Positions 7,484-15,223 of a stretch of 64,000 nt of DNA are shown piece after piece (within the stretch, counting starts at the first letter, position 1; every line of letters starts with the position of its first letter). Below the pieces are notes generated by a model that saw only the letters and a list, made by a program, of their open reading frames with translations, was not told the DNA's origin and searched no databases. The translations under genes and the position numbers were made by a program. The stretch comes from DATENM01 sp045807725. Lineage in GTDB: Bacteria > Acidobacteriota > Blastocatellia > UBA7656. The stretch covers positions 62,001-126,000 of the forward strand of contig JBJMGV010000036.1 in assembly GCA_045807725.1 (NCBI GenBank), given 5' to 3'.

Positions 7484-7795
7484 AGGCTAACCATTCGGCT
7501 CGAACCGATTCCCGATCCTGCTCGTCTAAAGCGCCCCCGGCTAAGGGGGACTGGCGGCGCTTCGGTCTTGCGAGACCCGGTTATGCTGCCCGGATGAAAG
7601 TCAATCGTGAGGCCGTGCGGTGATCTGCCGCGCCTCGTGTCTACCGCGTCCGCAAAGCATAAAACCCCTGCCTTGCGCGCTGACTGCACTCGCAAAAACA
7701 GGGGTAAGCACGACCCAGTGTAACGTATCGCCCGGTGGATGACAACAAAAGCCTGCGTTCGCCGCTGCCTGCACCTTGTGCTATTGTAAAAACGA
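7484..7795. other. Intergenic region with hairpins, no gene seen
   Basis: 312 bp between divergent genes. Visible structures are a nested stem at about 7541-7561 (CCCCC..GGGGG within GCGCC..GGCGC), GGTCT-TGCG-AGACC at 7564-7577, and ACCCCTG (7662-7669) with CAGGGGT (7699-7705). On the minus strand the last is followed by TTTT, giving terminator-like character with no minus-strand gene ending there. No tRNA or ORF is supported. It may contain a second small RNA or only promoter and leader DNA. Confidence 0.4.
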
Positions 7796-8707
7796 ATGAA
7801 GGTCATACCGCTGGGAACCAGTTCAGGCAAGCCGACTCTGCGTCGCAACGTCAGCGCGACGGCGGTAGTGCGCGACGGCGAGTGGCTGCTGTTCGATTGC
7901 GGTGAAGGCACGCAGACGCAGATCGCCCGCGCGCGGCTCAATCCGAGCAGGCTCGTGGCGATCTTTATCACGCACTTGCACGGCGATCATTTCAACGGGC
8001 TGTCGGGGCTGCTCTCGACGATGGGGCTGGACCGCCGCGTGCGCGGGCTGATACTGGTCGGGCCGGTCGGCATCCGCGAATACCTCGACACGCTGGCGCG
8101 GCTGAAGATTCTTTACGTCAACTACCCGCTCGAAGTGCGCGAGTTCGCGGCGATGAAAGCGGTGACTCCCGTCTACGAAGCCAGCGATTATTTCGTCGCC
8201 GCGCGCCCGCTCGATCATCGCATCTTCACGCTCGGCTACCGGCTCGAAGAGCGCGACCGGCCCGGTCGCTTCGACCTTGAGCGGGCGCGCGCGCTCGGCA
8301 TCCCTGAAGGGCCATTGTATCGAAAGCTACAGTTAGGCGAAGACGTGCAGCTCAGCGATGGGCGCATCATTCATTCAAGTGAAGTGGTCGGCCCGCCGCG
8401 ACCGGGCAAAGCCATCGCCTACTGCACCGACACGCGCCCGTTTGCGGGAACCGTCGAGCTGGCGCGCGGCGTTGACTTGATCATTCACGAAGCGACCTAC
8501 ACCGACGATATGGCCTACGAAGCGCGCGACTACGGCCACTCGACCGCCGCGCAAGCCGCACAGATCGCCCGCGATGCTGAAGCCCGCCGCTTGTTGATCA
8601 CGCACTTCAGCACGCGCTATGCGGATGTCGCGCCGTTGCACGAAGAAGCCCGCGCCGTTTTTCCTGAGACGCTGTTGGCGCAGGACTTGATGGAGATTGA
8701 TGTGTAG
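7796..8707 (+). CDS. rnz: Ribonuclease Z
   Basis: A 303-residue metallo-beta-lactamase-fold tRNA 3'-processing endonuclease. The zinc motif THLHGDH is at 59-65. It is preceded by FDCGEGTQ (33-40), the typical RNase Z sequence, and followed by GLSGLLSTM. Later ligands are visible as the Asp in AYCTDTRP, the HEATY segment and the final THFSTRY. It releases tRNA 3' trailers so CCA can be added. Length matches the bacterial short form. The stop overlaps the upstream reading of acpS, so the two are probably cotranscribed. Confidence 0.93.
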   Translation: MKVIPLGTSSGKPTLRRNVSATAVVRDGEWLLFDCGEGTQTQIARARLNPSRLVAIFITHLHGDHFNGLSGLLSTMGLDRRVRGLILVGPVGIREYLDTLARLKILYVNYPLEVREFAAMKAVTPVYEASDYFVAARPLDHRIFTLGYRLEERDRPGRFDLERARALGIPEGPLYRKLQLGEDVQLSDGRIIHSSEVVGPPRPGKAIAYCTDTRPFAGTVELARGVDLIIHEATYTDDMAYEARDYGHSTAAQAAQIARDAEARRLLITHFSTRYADVAPLHEEARAVFPETLLAQDLMEIDV

Positions 8708-8723
8708 CGCGCTTATCCTGATG

Positions 8724-9104
8724 ATGATTGTTGCCACCGGCATTGATATGGTCGAGATCGCGCGGATCGAAGCAGTCTTCGCGCGGCGCGGCCCGCGTTT
8801 CCGCGACCGCGTCTTCACCGCCGCCGAGATCGCTTACTGTGAAAGCCGCGCCGCAAAGATGGAGAGCTACGCGGCGCGATTCGCGGCCAAGGAAGCGGCG
8901 ATGAAAGCCCTCGGCACGGGCTGGGGCGACGGCGTTGGCTGGCACGATATCGAAGTCCTGCGCTCGCCAGCCGGCGTGCCGTCATTGCAGTTCAGTGGCC
9001 GCGCCCTTGAACGCTTGAAGGAACTGGGCGCGAGTCGCGCTCACCTCTCGCTCACTCACTCGCGCGACCTTGCTATGGCGCAAGTCATCATAGAAGGCGC
9101 ATAA
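8724..9104 (+). CDS. acpS: Holo-[acyl-carrier-protein] synthase
   Basis: A 126-residue AcpS that transfers 4'-phosphopantetheine from CoA to apo-ACP for fatty-acid synthesis. The start is taken at the second of two adjacent ATGs (8721 or 8724), giving MIVATGIDMVEIARIE, which aligns with family N-termini. An upstream start at 8697 would overlap rnz and add an unlike sequence. The metal ligands are the Asp of GIDMVEI and the Glu of FAAKEAAMKALGTG. Length is typical. It lies 16 bp after the rnz stop. Confidence 0.92.
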   Translation: MIVATGIDMVEIARIEAVFARRGPRFRDRVFTAAEIAYCESRAAKMESYAARFAAKEAAMKALGTGWGDGVGWHDIEVLRSPAGVPSLQFSGRALERLKELGASRAHLSLTHSRDLAMAQVIIEGA

Positions 9105-9171
9105 AAGCGCCGCGTCAGGTTTTGCCTTTCCTGTTTCAGGTGGTTATTCTTCAAGTATCCCCAAAGAAGTT

Positions 9172-10038
9172 ATGAAGCAGTCCTATTCAACCAAAGAGCT
9201 GGCCGAGATGTGGGATGTGAGCGAGTCTACCGTCAAGCGGTGGGCGGACGCGGGTGCGCTCCCTTGTCGCAAGACCGTCGGCGGCCATCGCAAATTCGAG
9301 CTTGATGATGTCGTCGAGTTTCAAAGCCGCTGCGGCATTGTGAAAGGGCAGGCCGCTGTTGGCCGCAGCGAATCACCTTGCGAGTTCAAGCATCTGCTTG
9401 AGACGGCGGATTACCCGGCGCTCACCGAGCGTTTCCGTCACGCGGCGCTCGCCGGCCAGTTTGCTTTCGTTGCGATGCTGTTCAGCCGGTCACGCGAGTA
9501 CGGCATATCGTTGGCGACCATCGCTGAAGAAATCATCCTGCCGGCGATGCGTGAAGTCGGCGAGATGTGGCGCACCGGCAAGATCAGCGTGCTCGACGAA
9601 CATCTGGCCACGCTGGCAACTATCGAAGCGCTCGCCCTGCTACAGTCCGGCGTCGAAAAGAAAGCAGAAGCGGAACGGCTCGCCCTGGTCGGCTGCGCTG
9701 AAGGCGAGTTGCATCAACTGGCGGCGATGCTGGTGCGTGACCTGCTCGAAAGCAATGGCTGGCGAGTCATCTATTTCAGTTCGCCGACGCCGCTCTTTTC
9801 ATTTGCCGAAGCGGTTGATCGCTTCAGGCCGCAACTGATCTGCATCTCAATCACGATGGCCGACAATATTGAACGGGCGCGGCGCGATTACGAAGAATTG
9901 CGCCGCGCCGCCGAACGCCAGCACACCAAAGTCGTGCTGGGCGGCGCGGCTTTGACTGACGCCGCCGTGCGCACGCGCTTCCCCGAATCCATCTACGCCG
10001 GCTCTCTCAACGACCTGCTCGATCTCATCCAAAAATAA
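9172..10038 (+). CDS. MerR-type HTH / cobalamin-binding regulator, CarH/LitR-like
   Basis: A 288-residue regulator. Residues 1-52 are a MerR/excisionase helix-turn-helix (STKELAEMW..STVKRWADAG, then GGHRKF). Residues 75-165 form the four-helix B12-binding cap, carrying the W-x9-EH signature (W133, E143, H144) that contacts adenosylcobalamin in CarH. Residues 168-288 are the Rossmann B12 domain, with the lower-ligand His at H181 in ELHQLA; the usual final Gly of the ExHxxG motif is Ala here. By analogy it may be a light- or cobalamin-responsive repressor. No carotenoid, photolyase or B12 gene adjoins it, so the target is unknown. It converges on the sigma-factor gene, separated by a strong hairpin. 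Confidence 0.8.
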   Translation: MKQSYSTKELAEMWDVSESTVKRWADAGALPCRKTVGGHRKFELDDVVEFQSRCGIVKGQAAVGRSESPCEFKHLLETADYPALTERFRHAALAGQFAFVAMLFSRSREYGISLATIAEEIILPAMREVGEMWRTGKISVLDEHLATLATIEALALLQSGVEKKAEAERLALVGCAEGELHQLAAMLVRDLLESNGWRVIYFSSPTPLFSFAEAVDRFRPQLICISITMADNIERARRDYEELRRAAERQHTKVVLGGAALTDAAVRTRFPESIYAGSLNDLLDLIQK

Positions 10039-10040
10039 AG

Positions 10041-10093
10041 CGAGTGACCGAAGGCCGCTGATGTTGATTCATTCAGCGGCCTTCGGTCACTCG
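10041..10093. terminator. Bidirectional hairpin between convergent genes
   Basis: A perfect 21-bp stem (10041-10061 with 10073-10093) and an 11-nt loop begin three bases after the regulator stop, between two convergent genes. The U-tract is poor on both strands, so termination or 3'-end protection is inferred from the stem and position. Confidence 0.7.
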
Positions 10094-10143
10094 TCGTTTC
10101 GGGGACTGAGTTTTGCCCTCCGAGCTTTTGCCTCGTCGGTTGA

Positions 10144-11655
10144 TTACGCTATCGCAAGAAACTCGCGCAGCATATCGCCGGCTTCCATCTCGCGCAGCTT
10201 GGCGAACGCGCCGGCTTCGATCTGGCGCACGCGCTCGCGGGTCACGGCCAGATCAACGCCGATCTCTTCGAGCGTGCGCGGCTCGGTGTCAGTGTCCAGT
10301 CCGTAATGCATCCGCAGTATCTTCGCCTCGCGCGGCGTCAGTTGCGCGAGCGCCCGCTGAATCGCCGTGCGCCGCGACCAGTTGAGCGCCGCCGTGAACG
10401 GATTGCCCGCGTCGCCCGTGTCGATGAAATTGACCGCCGTCTCACCGTTGTCATTGGCTGGCGCGTCGAGCGTCACCGTTTGCTGCGCGAAGCCCATCGC
10501 TTCGCTGATGCGCTCGGCCTCTACGTCGAGTCGTTCGGCGATCAACTCGCTAGTCGCCGCGCCCGAAATCTCACCGCTGATCGAGCGCGATGCCCGCGCC
10601 ACTTTGTTAATCAGTGTCAGCTCTGATGCCGGCAAGCGCACGATGCGGCTCTGTGTATCGAGCGCCCGCGCCATTGATTGGCGAATCCACCACATCGCAT
10701 ATGTCGAGAAGCGGAAGCCGCGCCGCCAATCGAACTTCTCGACCGCGCGCATCAAGCCAACGTTGCCTTCCTGAATCAAGTCAAGGAAAGGCAGGCCGCG
10801 CCGCGCGAACTGTCGCGCGACCGAGATGACCAGTCGCAGGTTGGCTTCGGTCATACTCTGCTTGGCGTAGCTCAATCTATCGAAGGCGGCGTTGACCTGG
10901 CGCAACAGCCGCATCATATCCGTCGCCGACACGATGCCGCTCGTGATGAGCTTCGCCGTAACCGTCGCAATGTCGAAGTCGTCTGCGAAAGTCGTTGTCG
11001 CTGTGACTGTGGCCTTCGCCTTCCTCTTTGGATCAGCAAAGACGCGCGCCGCTTCAGCGCCTTCTTGAATGATCGCAATCAAGCGGCGCTCGGTCGCCGG
11101 CGTGAAGACGAAAGCGCGGACGGCCCGCGACAACTCTACGCGCCGCCGCGCCGCCGCGCTGCGCGCGAACTTTTTGGCCGCGCGAGTTGATCGCTTTGCG
11201 GTCGTCTTCTTTGTTGTTTTCGGTTTTGTCGAAGTGAGATTCAGATAGGCCGCTTCGATCTCAGCGAGGGCTTTGTCGGCGACCTTGCCGAGCATCGCCG
11301 GCTTGTTCGGGTCATACCCGGCGACGAATTCAATGTGATCGCTCGCGGTCTCGTCACCGCGCCGCAATGCTTCATGCAGGTGCAAACAATACTCAACAAT
11401 CAATGGCGAGCGCGAGATCATCTTGGCCAGCCGGTTGCGCGCCCGCTCAATGCGCTTGGCGGCGGCAATTTCGCCTGCGGCATTGAGCATCGGCGCGCGG
11501 CTCGCTTCGCGCAGATACATCTTCAGTAAGTCTGCATGATCAAGATCGCTAGCCGTGTCTTTGTCAGTTGATTCGGATTCGGCGTCCAATTCGTCCTTCA
11601 GATCGGCGTCCGCATAAGATTCGTCAAATTCATTGTCCATCTCTTCAGTCATCAT
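10144..11655 (-). CDS. Sigma-70 family RNA polymerase sigma factor, primary-like
   Basis: A 503-residue sigma factor counted from the ATG at 11655, which follows GGAGGG; a TTG at 11688 would add 11 residues. An acidic N-terminus leads to region 1.2 (DLLKMYLREA) and then a non-conserved insert. The insert contains a strongly basic stretch (KPKTTKKTTAKRSTR onward). Region 2 follows (NLRLVISVARQFARRG..DLIQEGNVGLMRAV), then region 3 and region 4.2 (VTRERVRQIEA). Region 2.4 reads YAMWWIRQSMAR against the usual YATWWIRQAITR, so the -10-contacting Gln is kept but the following Thr is Ala. The gene may be a second RpoD-like sigma. Region 1.1 is short or missing. It converges with the B12 regulator. 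Confidence 0.88.
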   Translation of the reverse strand: MMTEEMDNEFDESYADADLKDELDAESESTDKDTASDLDHADLLKMYLREASRAPMLNAAGEIAAAKRIERARNRLAKMISRSPLIVEYCLHLHEALRRGDETASDHIEFVAGYDPNKPAMLGKVADKALAEIEAAYLNLTSTKPKTTKKTTAKRSTRAAKKFARSAAARRRVELSRAVRAFVFTPATERRLIAIIQEGAEAARVFADPKRKAKATVTATTTFADDFDIATVTAKLITSGIVSATDMMRLLRQVNAAFDRLSYAKQSMTEANLRLVISVARQFARRGLPFLDLIQEGNVGLMRAVEKFDWRRGFRFSTYAMWWIRQSMARALDTQSRIVRLPASELTLINKVARASRSISGEISGAATSELIAERLDVEAERISEAMGFAQQTVTLDAPANDNGETAVNFIDTGDAGNPFTAALNWSRRTAIQRALAQLTPREAKILRMHYGLDTDTEPRTLEEIGVDLAVTRERVRQIEAGAFAKLREMEAGDMLREFLAIA

Positions 11656-11845
11656 TCCGCCCTCCGTCTGCCGCTGTTCAACCACCAAGTGCCTTGTACG
11701 TTATTTCCGCTTGCCACGGTCTCAGCAGATTATACGAAAACGCTCAAAACGTGCGAAATTAAAAATTCTAATCCCGATGTTTCGCTCGTCTTATAACTAT
11801 TGCCTTTTCTTAACACTGTAAACCGCGCAAAACGCTCACCGGGAC

Positions 11846-11876
11846 AGTATAACCTAAGGTTTGAGGGAATCGTCAA
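11846..11876 (-). promoter_or_regulatory. Possible promoter of the sigma-factor gene
   Basis: On the minus strand TTGACG (complement of 11871-11876) and TATACT (complement of 11846-11851) are separated by 19 bp. This lies about 190 bp upstream of the chosen sigma start. The spacing is longer than ideal, so the call is tentative. The intervening DNA is AT-rich and non-coding. Confidence 0.4.
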
Positions 11877-11897
11877 GAGCCGCTAAAATGAAGAGGA

Positions 11898-13304
11898 ATG
11901 AAGCCACACCGAATCAAACGTTGGGGCCGCGCCGTCTACGTGCTGTGGACGCTGCTGACGTTTGCCCTCGACGTTGCGCTTGAGGCGAAAGGCTGGTTCG
12001 GCAAAGCGCGAAAGCGCGAAGAGCGGCTGCGCCGTCAGGCCATACGACTGCGCGGGCGCTTCATCAAGCTCGGCCCGACTTTCATCAAGATGGGGCAGAT
12101 GCTGGCGACGCGCGCCGACCTGCTGCCGCTCGATTACTTGAAAGAGCTGAGCGAGCTGCAAGATCGCGTGCCGCCATTCGCCGACCGCGATGCGCGAATG
12201 ATTCTTGAAGCCGAGCTTGGTCAGCCCATCGAACAAGTGTTTGCGGAATTGAATGAGCCGCCCGTCGCCTCGGCCAGTCTCGCGCAGGTCTATCGCGGGC
12301 GCTTGCTGACCGGCGAAGATGTCGCGGTCAAAGTTCAACGCCCGCTGCTCGACGAGCAGATTCGCTTCGACCTCGATCTGCTGCGCTCGATTGGCCGCTG
12401 GCTCGACCGCCACCCGAATCTGCTGCCCGGCGCAGAGTGGCTCGGCGCGATTGACGAGTTCGACCGCGTCATTCACGAAGAGATGGATTATTGCCGCGAG
12501 GCCGAGAGCGCCGAGCAGTTCCGCCGCAACTTCCGCGAGTGGCCGGGCATCTACGTGCCGCGCATCTTCGCCGAGTATTCGACCAGCCGCGTCATCGTGA
12601 TGGAGTTCATCACCGGCATCAAGGTCACGGATCTGGACGAGCTGCGCGCCGCCGGTCACAGCCCGCGCCGATTAAACGAATTGATCTACCGCGCCTACTT
12701 CAAGCAACTGCTCGAAGACGGTTTCTTTCACGCCGACCCGCACCCCGGCAACCTGCGCGTGATGAGTGATGGGCGGCTGGCTTTCTTCGATTTCGGTATG
12801 GTCGGGCGCGTCTCTGTCGAGTTACAGCGGCAAATGATCGATGCCTTCTTTCATCTTTATAACCACGATGTGCGGGCAATCGTTGATGATTTGATGGGGC
12901 TTGGATTCCTCGCGCCCGAAGCCGACGTGCAGGCGATTGGTAAGATTGTAGCCGAAGTCTTCGAGCGCAAGTTGAATCTGAAGCTCGGCGAAGTGCGCTT
13001 CCGCGATTTGACGTATGACCTTGCGCCGGTCGTTTATGAACACCCGATCACGACGCCGGCGCGGTTCACTTATTTGATTCGCGCGATTATGACGCTCGAA
13101 GGCGTCGCTATGGTGATGAATCCTGAGTTCAACTTCTTTGATGTGGCGCGGCCCTACGTTAAAGAGTTTCTGTTCCGCCGCGAATCGTCTCACCTGCGAC
13201 AGATGGCGCTTGAATCTTTGCGCGACGCGCGCACGGGCCGCGTCAACTGGGGCCGTTTGTGGACGATGGCCAAGATGGCCTACTCGCTCTACATCGGCGA
13301 TTGA
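11898..13304 (+). CDS. ABC1/UbiB-family atypical kinase
   Basis: A 468-residue member of the UbiB/ADCK family, linked to quinone biosynthesis or lipid handling at the membrane. The family KxGQ motif is seen as FIKMGQ (62-67). The alanine-rich loop replacing the kinase P-loop is VASASLAQVY (123-132). The nucleotide-binding Lys is in VAVKVQRP (K145), and the metal-binding DFG is in FFDFGMVG. The C-terminus lacks the twin transmembrane helices of E. coli UbiB, and the protein is shorter (468 against about 546). Such AarF-like forms are common. No other ubiquinone or menaquinone gene is adjacent. Confidence 0.87.
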   Translation: MKPHRIKRWGRAVYVLWTLLTFALDVALEAKGWFGKARKREERLRRQAIRLRGRFIKLGPTFIKMGQMLATRADLLPLDYLKELSELQDRVPPFADRDARMILEAELGQPIEQVFAELNEPPVASASLAQVYRGRLLTGEDVAVKVQRPLLDEQIRFDLDLLRSIGRWLDRHPNLLPGAEWLGAIDEFDRVIHEEMDYCREAESAEQFRRNFREWPGIYVPRIFAEYSTSRVIVMEFITGIKVTDLDELRAAGHSPRRLNELIYRAYFKQLLEDGFFHADPHPGNLRVMSDGRLAFFDFGMVGRVSVELQRQMIDAFFHLYNHDVRAIVDDLMGLGFLAPEADVQAIGKIVAEVFERKLNLKLGEVRFRDLTYDLAPVVYEHPITTPARFTYLIRAIMTLEGVAMVMNPEFNFFDVARPYVKEFLFRRESSHLRQMALESLRDARTGRVNWGRLWTMAKMAYSLYIGD

Positions 13305-13326
13305 AGCCGCGCCCTCACTTCAGCCA

Positions 13327-14628
13327 TCACTTCATCCACTCACTGACGGCGAGGCCATCGCGGATGATCGTTTCGTTGCGCTCAGGGCCGGTCGAGATCA
13401 TCGCCATCGGCGCGCCGACCAACTCTTCCAATCGCCGCACGTAAGCCTTCGCTTTTTCGGGCAGGTTGTCATAGTCGGTGATGCCGCTTGTGTCGCTCTT
13501 CCAGCCGGGCAGCGTTTCGTAAACGGGTTCGCATTCGGCCAGCGCGTGCGCGCCGTAAGGAATGTCTTCGATCACCTCGCCGCGATAGCGGTACGCCGTG
13601 CAGACCGTGATCTCGTCGAACTCGTCGAGCACGTCGAGCTTCGTCAGCGCAATCGCATCCAGCCCGTTCAACATCACCGCGTAACGAACGACAACGGCGT
13701 CGAACCAGCCGGTGCGGCGCGGGCGACCCGTTGACGCGCCGTATTCGTTGCCGCGCTGGCGCAGGTACTCGCCGGCTTCGTCAAACAACTCCGTAGGAAA
13801 CGGGCCGCCGCCGACGCGCGTGGTGTAAGCTTTGGCGATGCCAAGCGCGCCCGTCACGGCTCGCGGCGGCACGCCTACGCCGGTCGCTGCGCCGCCCGCC
13901 GTCGCGTTCGACGAAGTGACGAACGGATAAGTGCCGTGATCCACGTCGAGCATCGTGCCCTGCGCGCCTTCGAGCAACACGGCGCGGCCTTCGCGTATGC
14001 CTTGATTGACCATCACTGCCGTGTCGCGCACGAACGGTTGCAGCTTCAACGCTTCGCCTAGAAACTCGTCCATCGTCGCTTCGACATCGAGCGGCTTGTC
14101 GCCGAGCGCGACCAGTTCGCGGTTAGCGTCCTCGACGTTGGCCTTGATCTTCTCGCGCACAAAATCGAGGTGAAACAGATCGCCCGCGCGTATCCCTGTG
14201 CGCGCCGCTTTGCTCTCGTAAGCAGGGCCGATGCCGCGCATCGTCGTGCCGACGCCCTGCACGCCGAGACGCGCTTCGCGGGCCCGGTCGAGCGCGCAGT
14301 GATAAGGCAAGATCAAGTGAGCGCGCGTCGAGATGAACAAACGGCCATCGCACTCGACGCCCATCTCGCGCAGTTCCTGCACCTCAGCGTTGAAGGCTTC
14401 GGGGTGGACGACGACACCATTGCCGATGACGCAGACGCAGTCATCGTGCAGGATGCCCGAAGGAATCAAGTGGAGGACGAATTTGCGCTCGCCGATACGC
14501 ACGGTGTGACCGGCGTTATGGCCGCCCTGGTAACGGGCGACGATCTGGAAATGCGGCGCGAGAATGTCAACGACTTTGCCTTTGCCTTCGTCGCCCCACT
14601 GAGCGCCGATCACAACGATGTTTTTCAT
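13327..14628 (-). CDS. purA: Adenylosuccinate synthetase
   Basis: A 433-residue enzyme joining IMP and aspartate with GTP hydrolysis, the first committed step to AMP. The GTP loop GDEGKGK is at 12-18, followed by HNAGHT and the switch segments typical of PurA. The C-terminal TGPERNETI is also characteristic. Length is normal. It shares a purine theme with hpt in the same window but is not in an operon with it. trxA lies upstream on the same strand, separated by a hairpin, so it probably has its own promoter between 14629 and 14730. Confidence 0.96.
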   Translation of the reverse strand: MKNIVVIGAQWGDEGKGKVVDILAPHFQIVARYQGGHNAGHTVRIGERKFVLHLIPSGILHDDCVCVIGNGVVVHPEAFNAEVQELREMGVECDGRLFISTRAHLILPYHCALDRAREARLGVQGVGTTMRGIGPAYESKAARTGIRAGDLFHLDFVREKIKANVEDANRELVALGDKPLDVEATMDEFLGEALKLQPFVRDTAVMVNQGIREGRAVLLEGAQGTMLDVDHGTYPFVTSSNATAGGAATGVGVPPRAVTGALGIAKAYTTRVGGGPFPTELFDEAGEYLRQRGNEYGASTGRPRRTGWFDAVVVRYAVMLNGLDAIALTKLDVLDEFDEITVCTAYRYRGEVIEDIPYGAHALAECEPVYETLPGWKSDTSGITDYDNLPEKAKAYVRRLEELVGAPMAMISTGPERNETIIRDGLAVSEWMK

Positions 14629-14731
14629 AAATCAAACTCTCTCCCGTCCGCTGCCCAGTCCGACCTTGAAACCGGCCATAGAAGCCGTTTTGGTGTGACG
14701 TGCCGGGTCTGAGGCGTGAGCGGACAGAATT

Positions 14732-14768
14732 ACAGGCGCACGGTTAGGACTGACCGCCGTGCGCCTGT
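14732..14768 (-). terminator. Terminator hairpin after trxA
   Basis: ACAGGCGCACGG (14732-14743) and CCGTGCGCCTGT (14757-14768) form a perfect 12-bp stem about 43 bp downstream of the trxA stop. On the minus strand it is followed by AATTCTGT, a weak U-tract. It separates trxA from purA. Confidence 0.65.
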
Positions 14769-14810
14769 GATCGGGTGTGATTGAGCGGTTCGGATAAGTT
14801 CTCGCCGCGA

Positions 14811-15128
14811 TCAGGCGAGAACGCGGTCAAGCATTCTCGCAATGTTATCTTTGCTGGTCATGCCGACGGTGCGGTCGGCCTCCGAGCCGTTCTTAAACAG
14901 AATCAGCGTCGGGATGCCTTTGATGCCGTAACGCTGCGCGACCTGATTGTTATCGTCGATGTTCAGCTTGACGACTTTAGCCTTGCCTTCGTACTCGCTG
15001 GCGACCTTCTCGACAGTTGGCGAGAGCATCTTGCAGGGGGCGCACCATTCGGCCCAGAAGTCTACGAGCACCGGCACTTCCGCCTTCAAAACGTCTTGTT
15101 CAAAACTCTGATCGGTTACTTCTTGCAT
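14811..15128 (-). CDS. trxA: Thioredoxin
   Basis: A 105-residue thioredoxin with the redox motif WCAPCK (Cys29 and Cys32), against the commoner WCGPC. The cis-Pro loop is GIPTLILF. Start ATG at 15128 is preceded by GGAGGA at a good distance. A longer frame to 15260 overlaps glgA and adds 44 unrelated residues, so it is rejected. The protein reduces disulfides in the cytosol. It sits just downstream of glgA on the same strand; four heptamer repeats (15191-15218) lie in the 95-bp gap. Confidence 0.94.
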   Translation of the reverse strand: MQEVTDQSFEQDVLKAEVPVLVDFWAEWCAPCKMLSPTVEKVASEYEGKAKVVKLNIDDNNQVAQRYGIKGIPTLILFKNGSEADRTVGMTSKDNIARMLDRVLA

Positions 15129-15190
15129 TTGCCTTCCTCCGATAGTTTGGTTCCGGGAGCGAAGGCCGGAGGCCGGTCTGGATTGTATCC

Positions 15191-15218
15191 GACCCCTGGC
15201 CCCTGACCCCCGATCCCT
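15191..15218. repeat. Heptameric repeats between glgA and trxA
   Basis: GACCCCT, GGCCCCT, GACCCCC, GATCCCT follow one another at exactly 7 bp, ending 6 bp from the glgA stop codon. This is another case of a 7-bp-period array beside a gene 3' end. Confidence 0.7.
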
Positions 15219-15223
15219 ATCTA

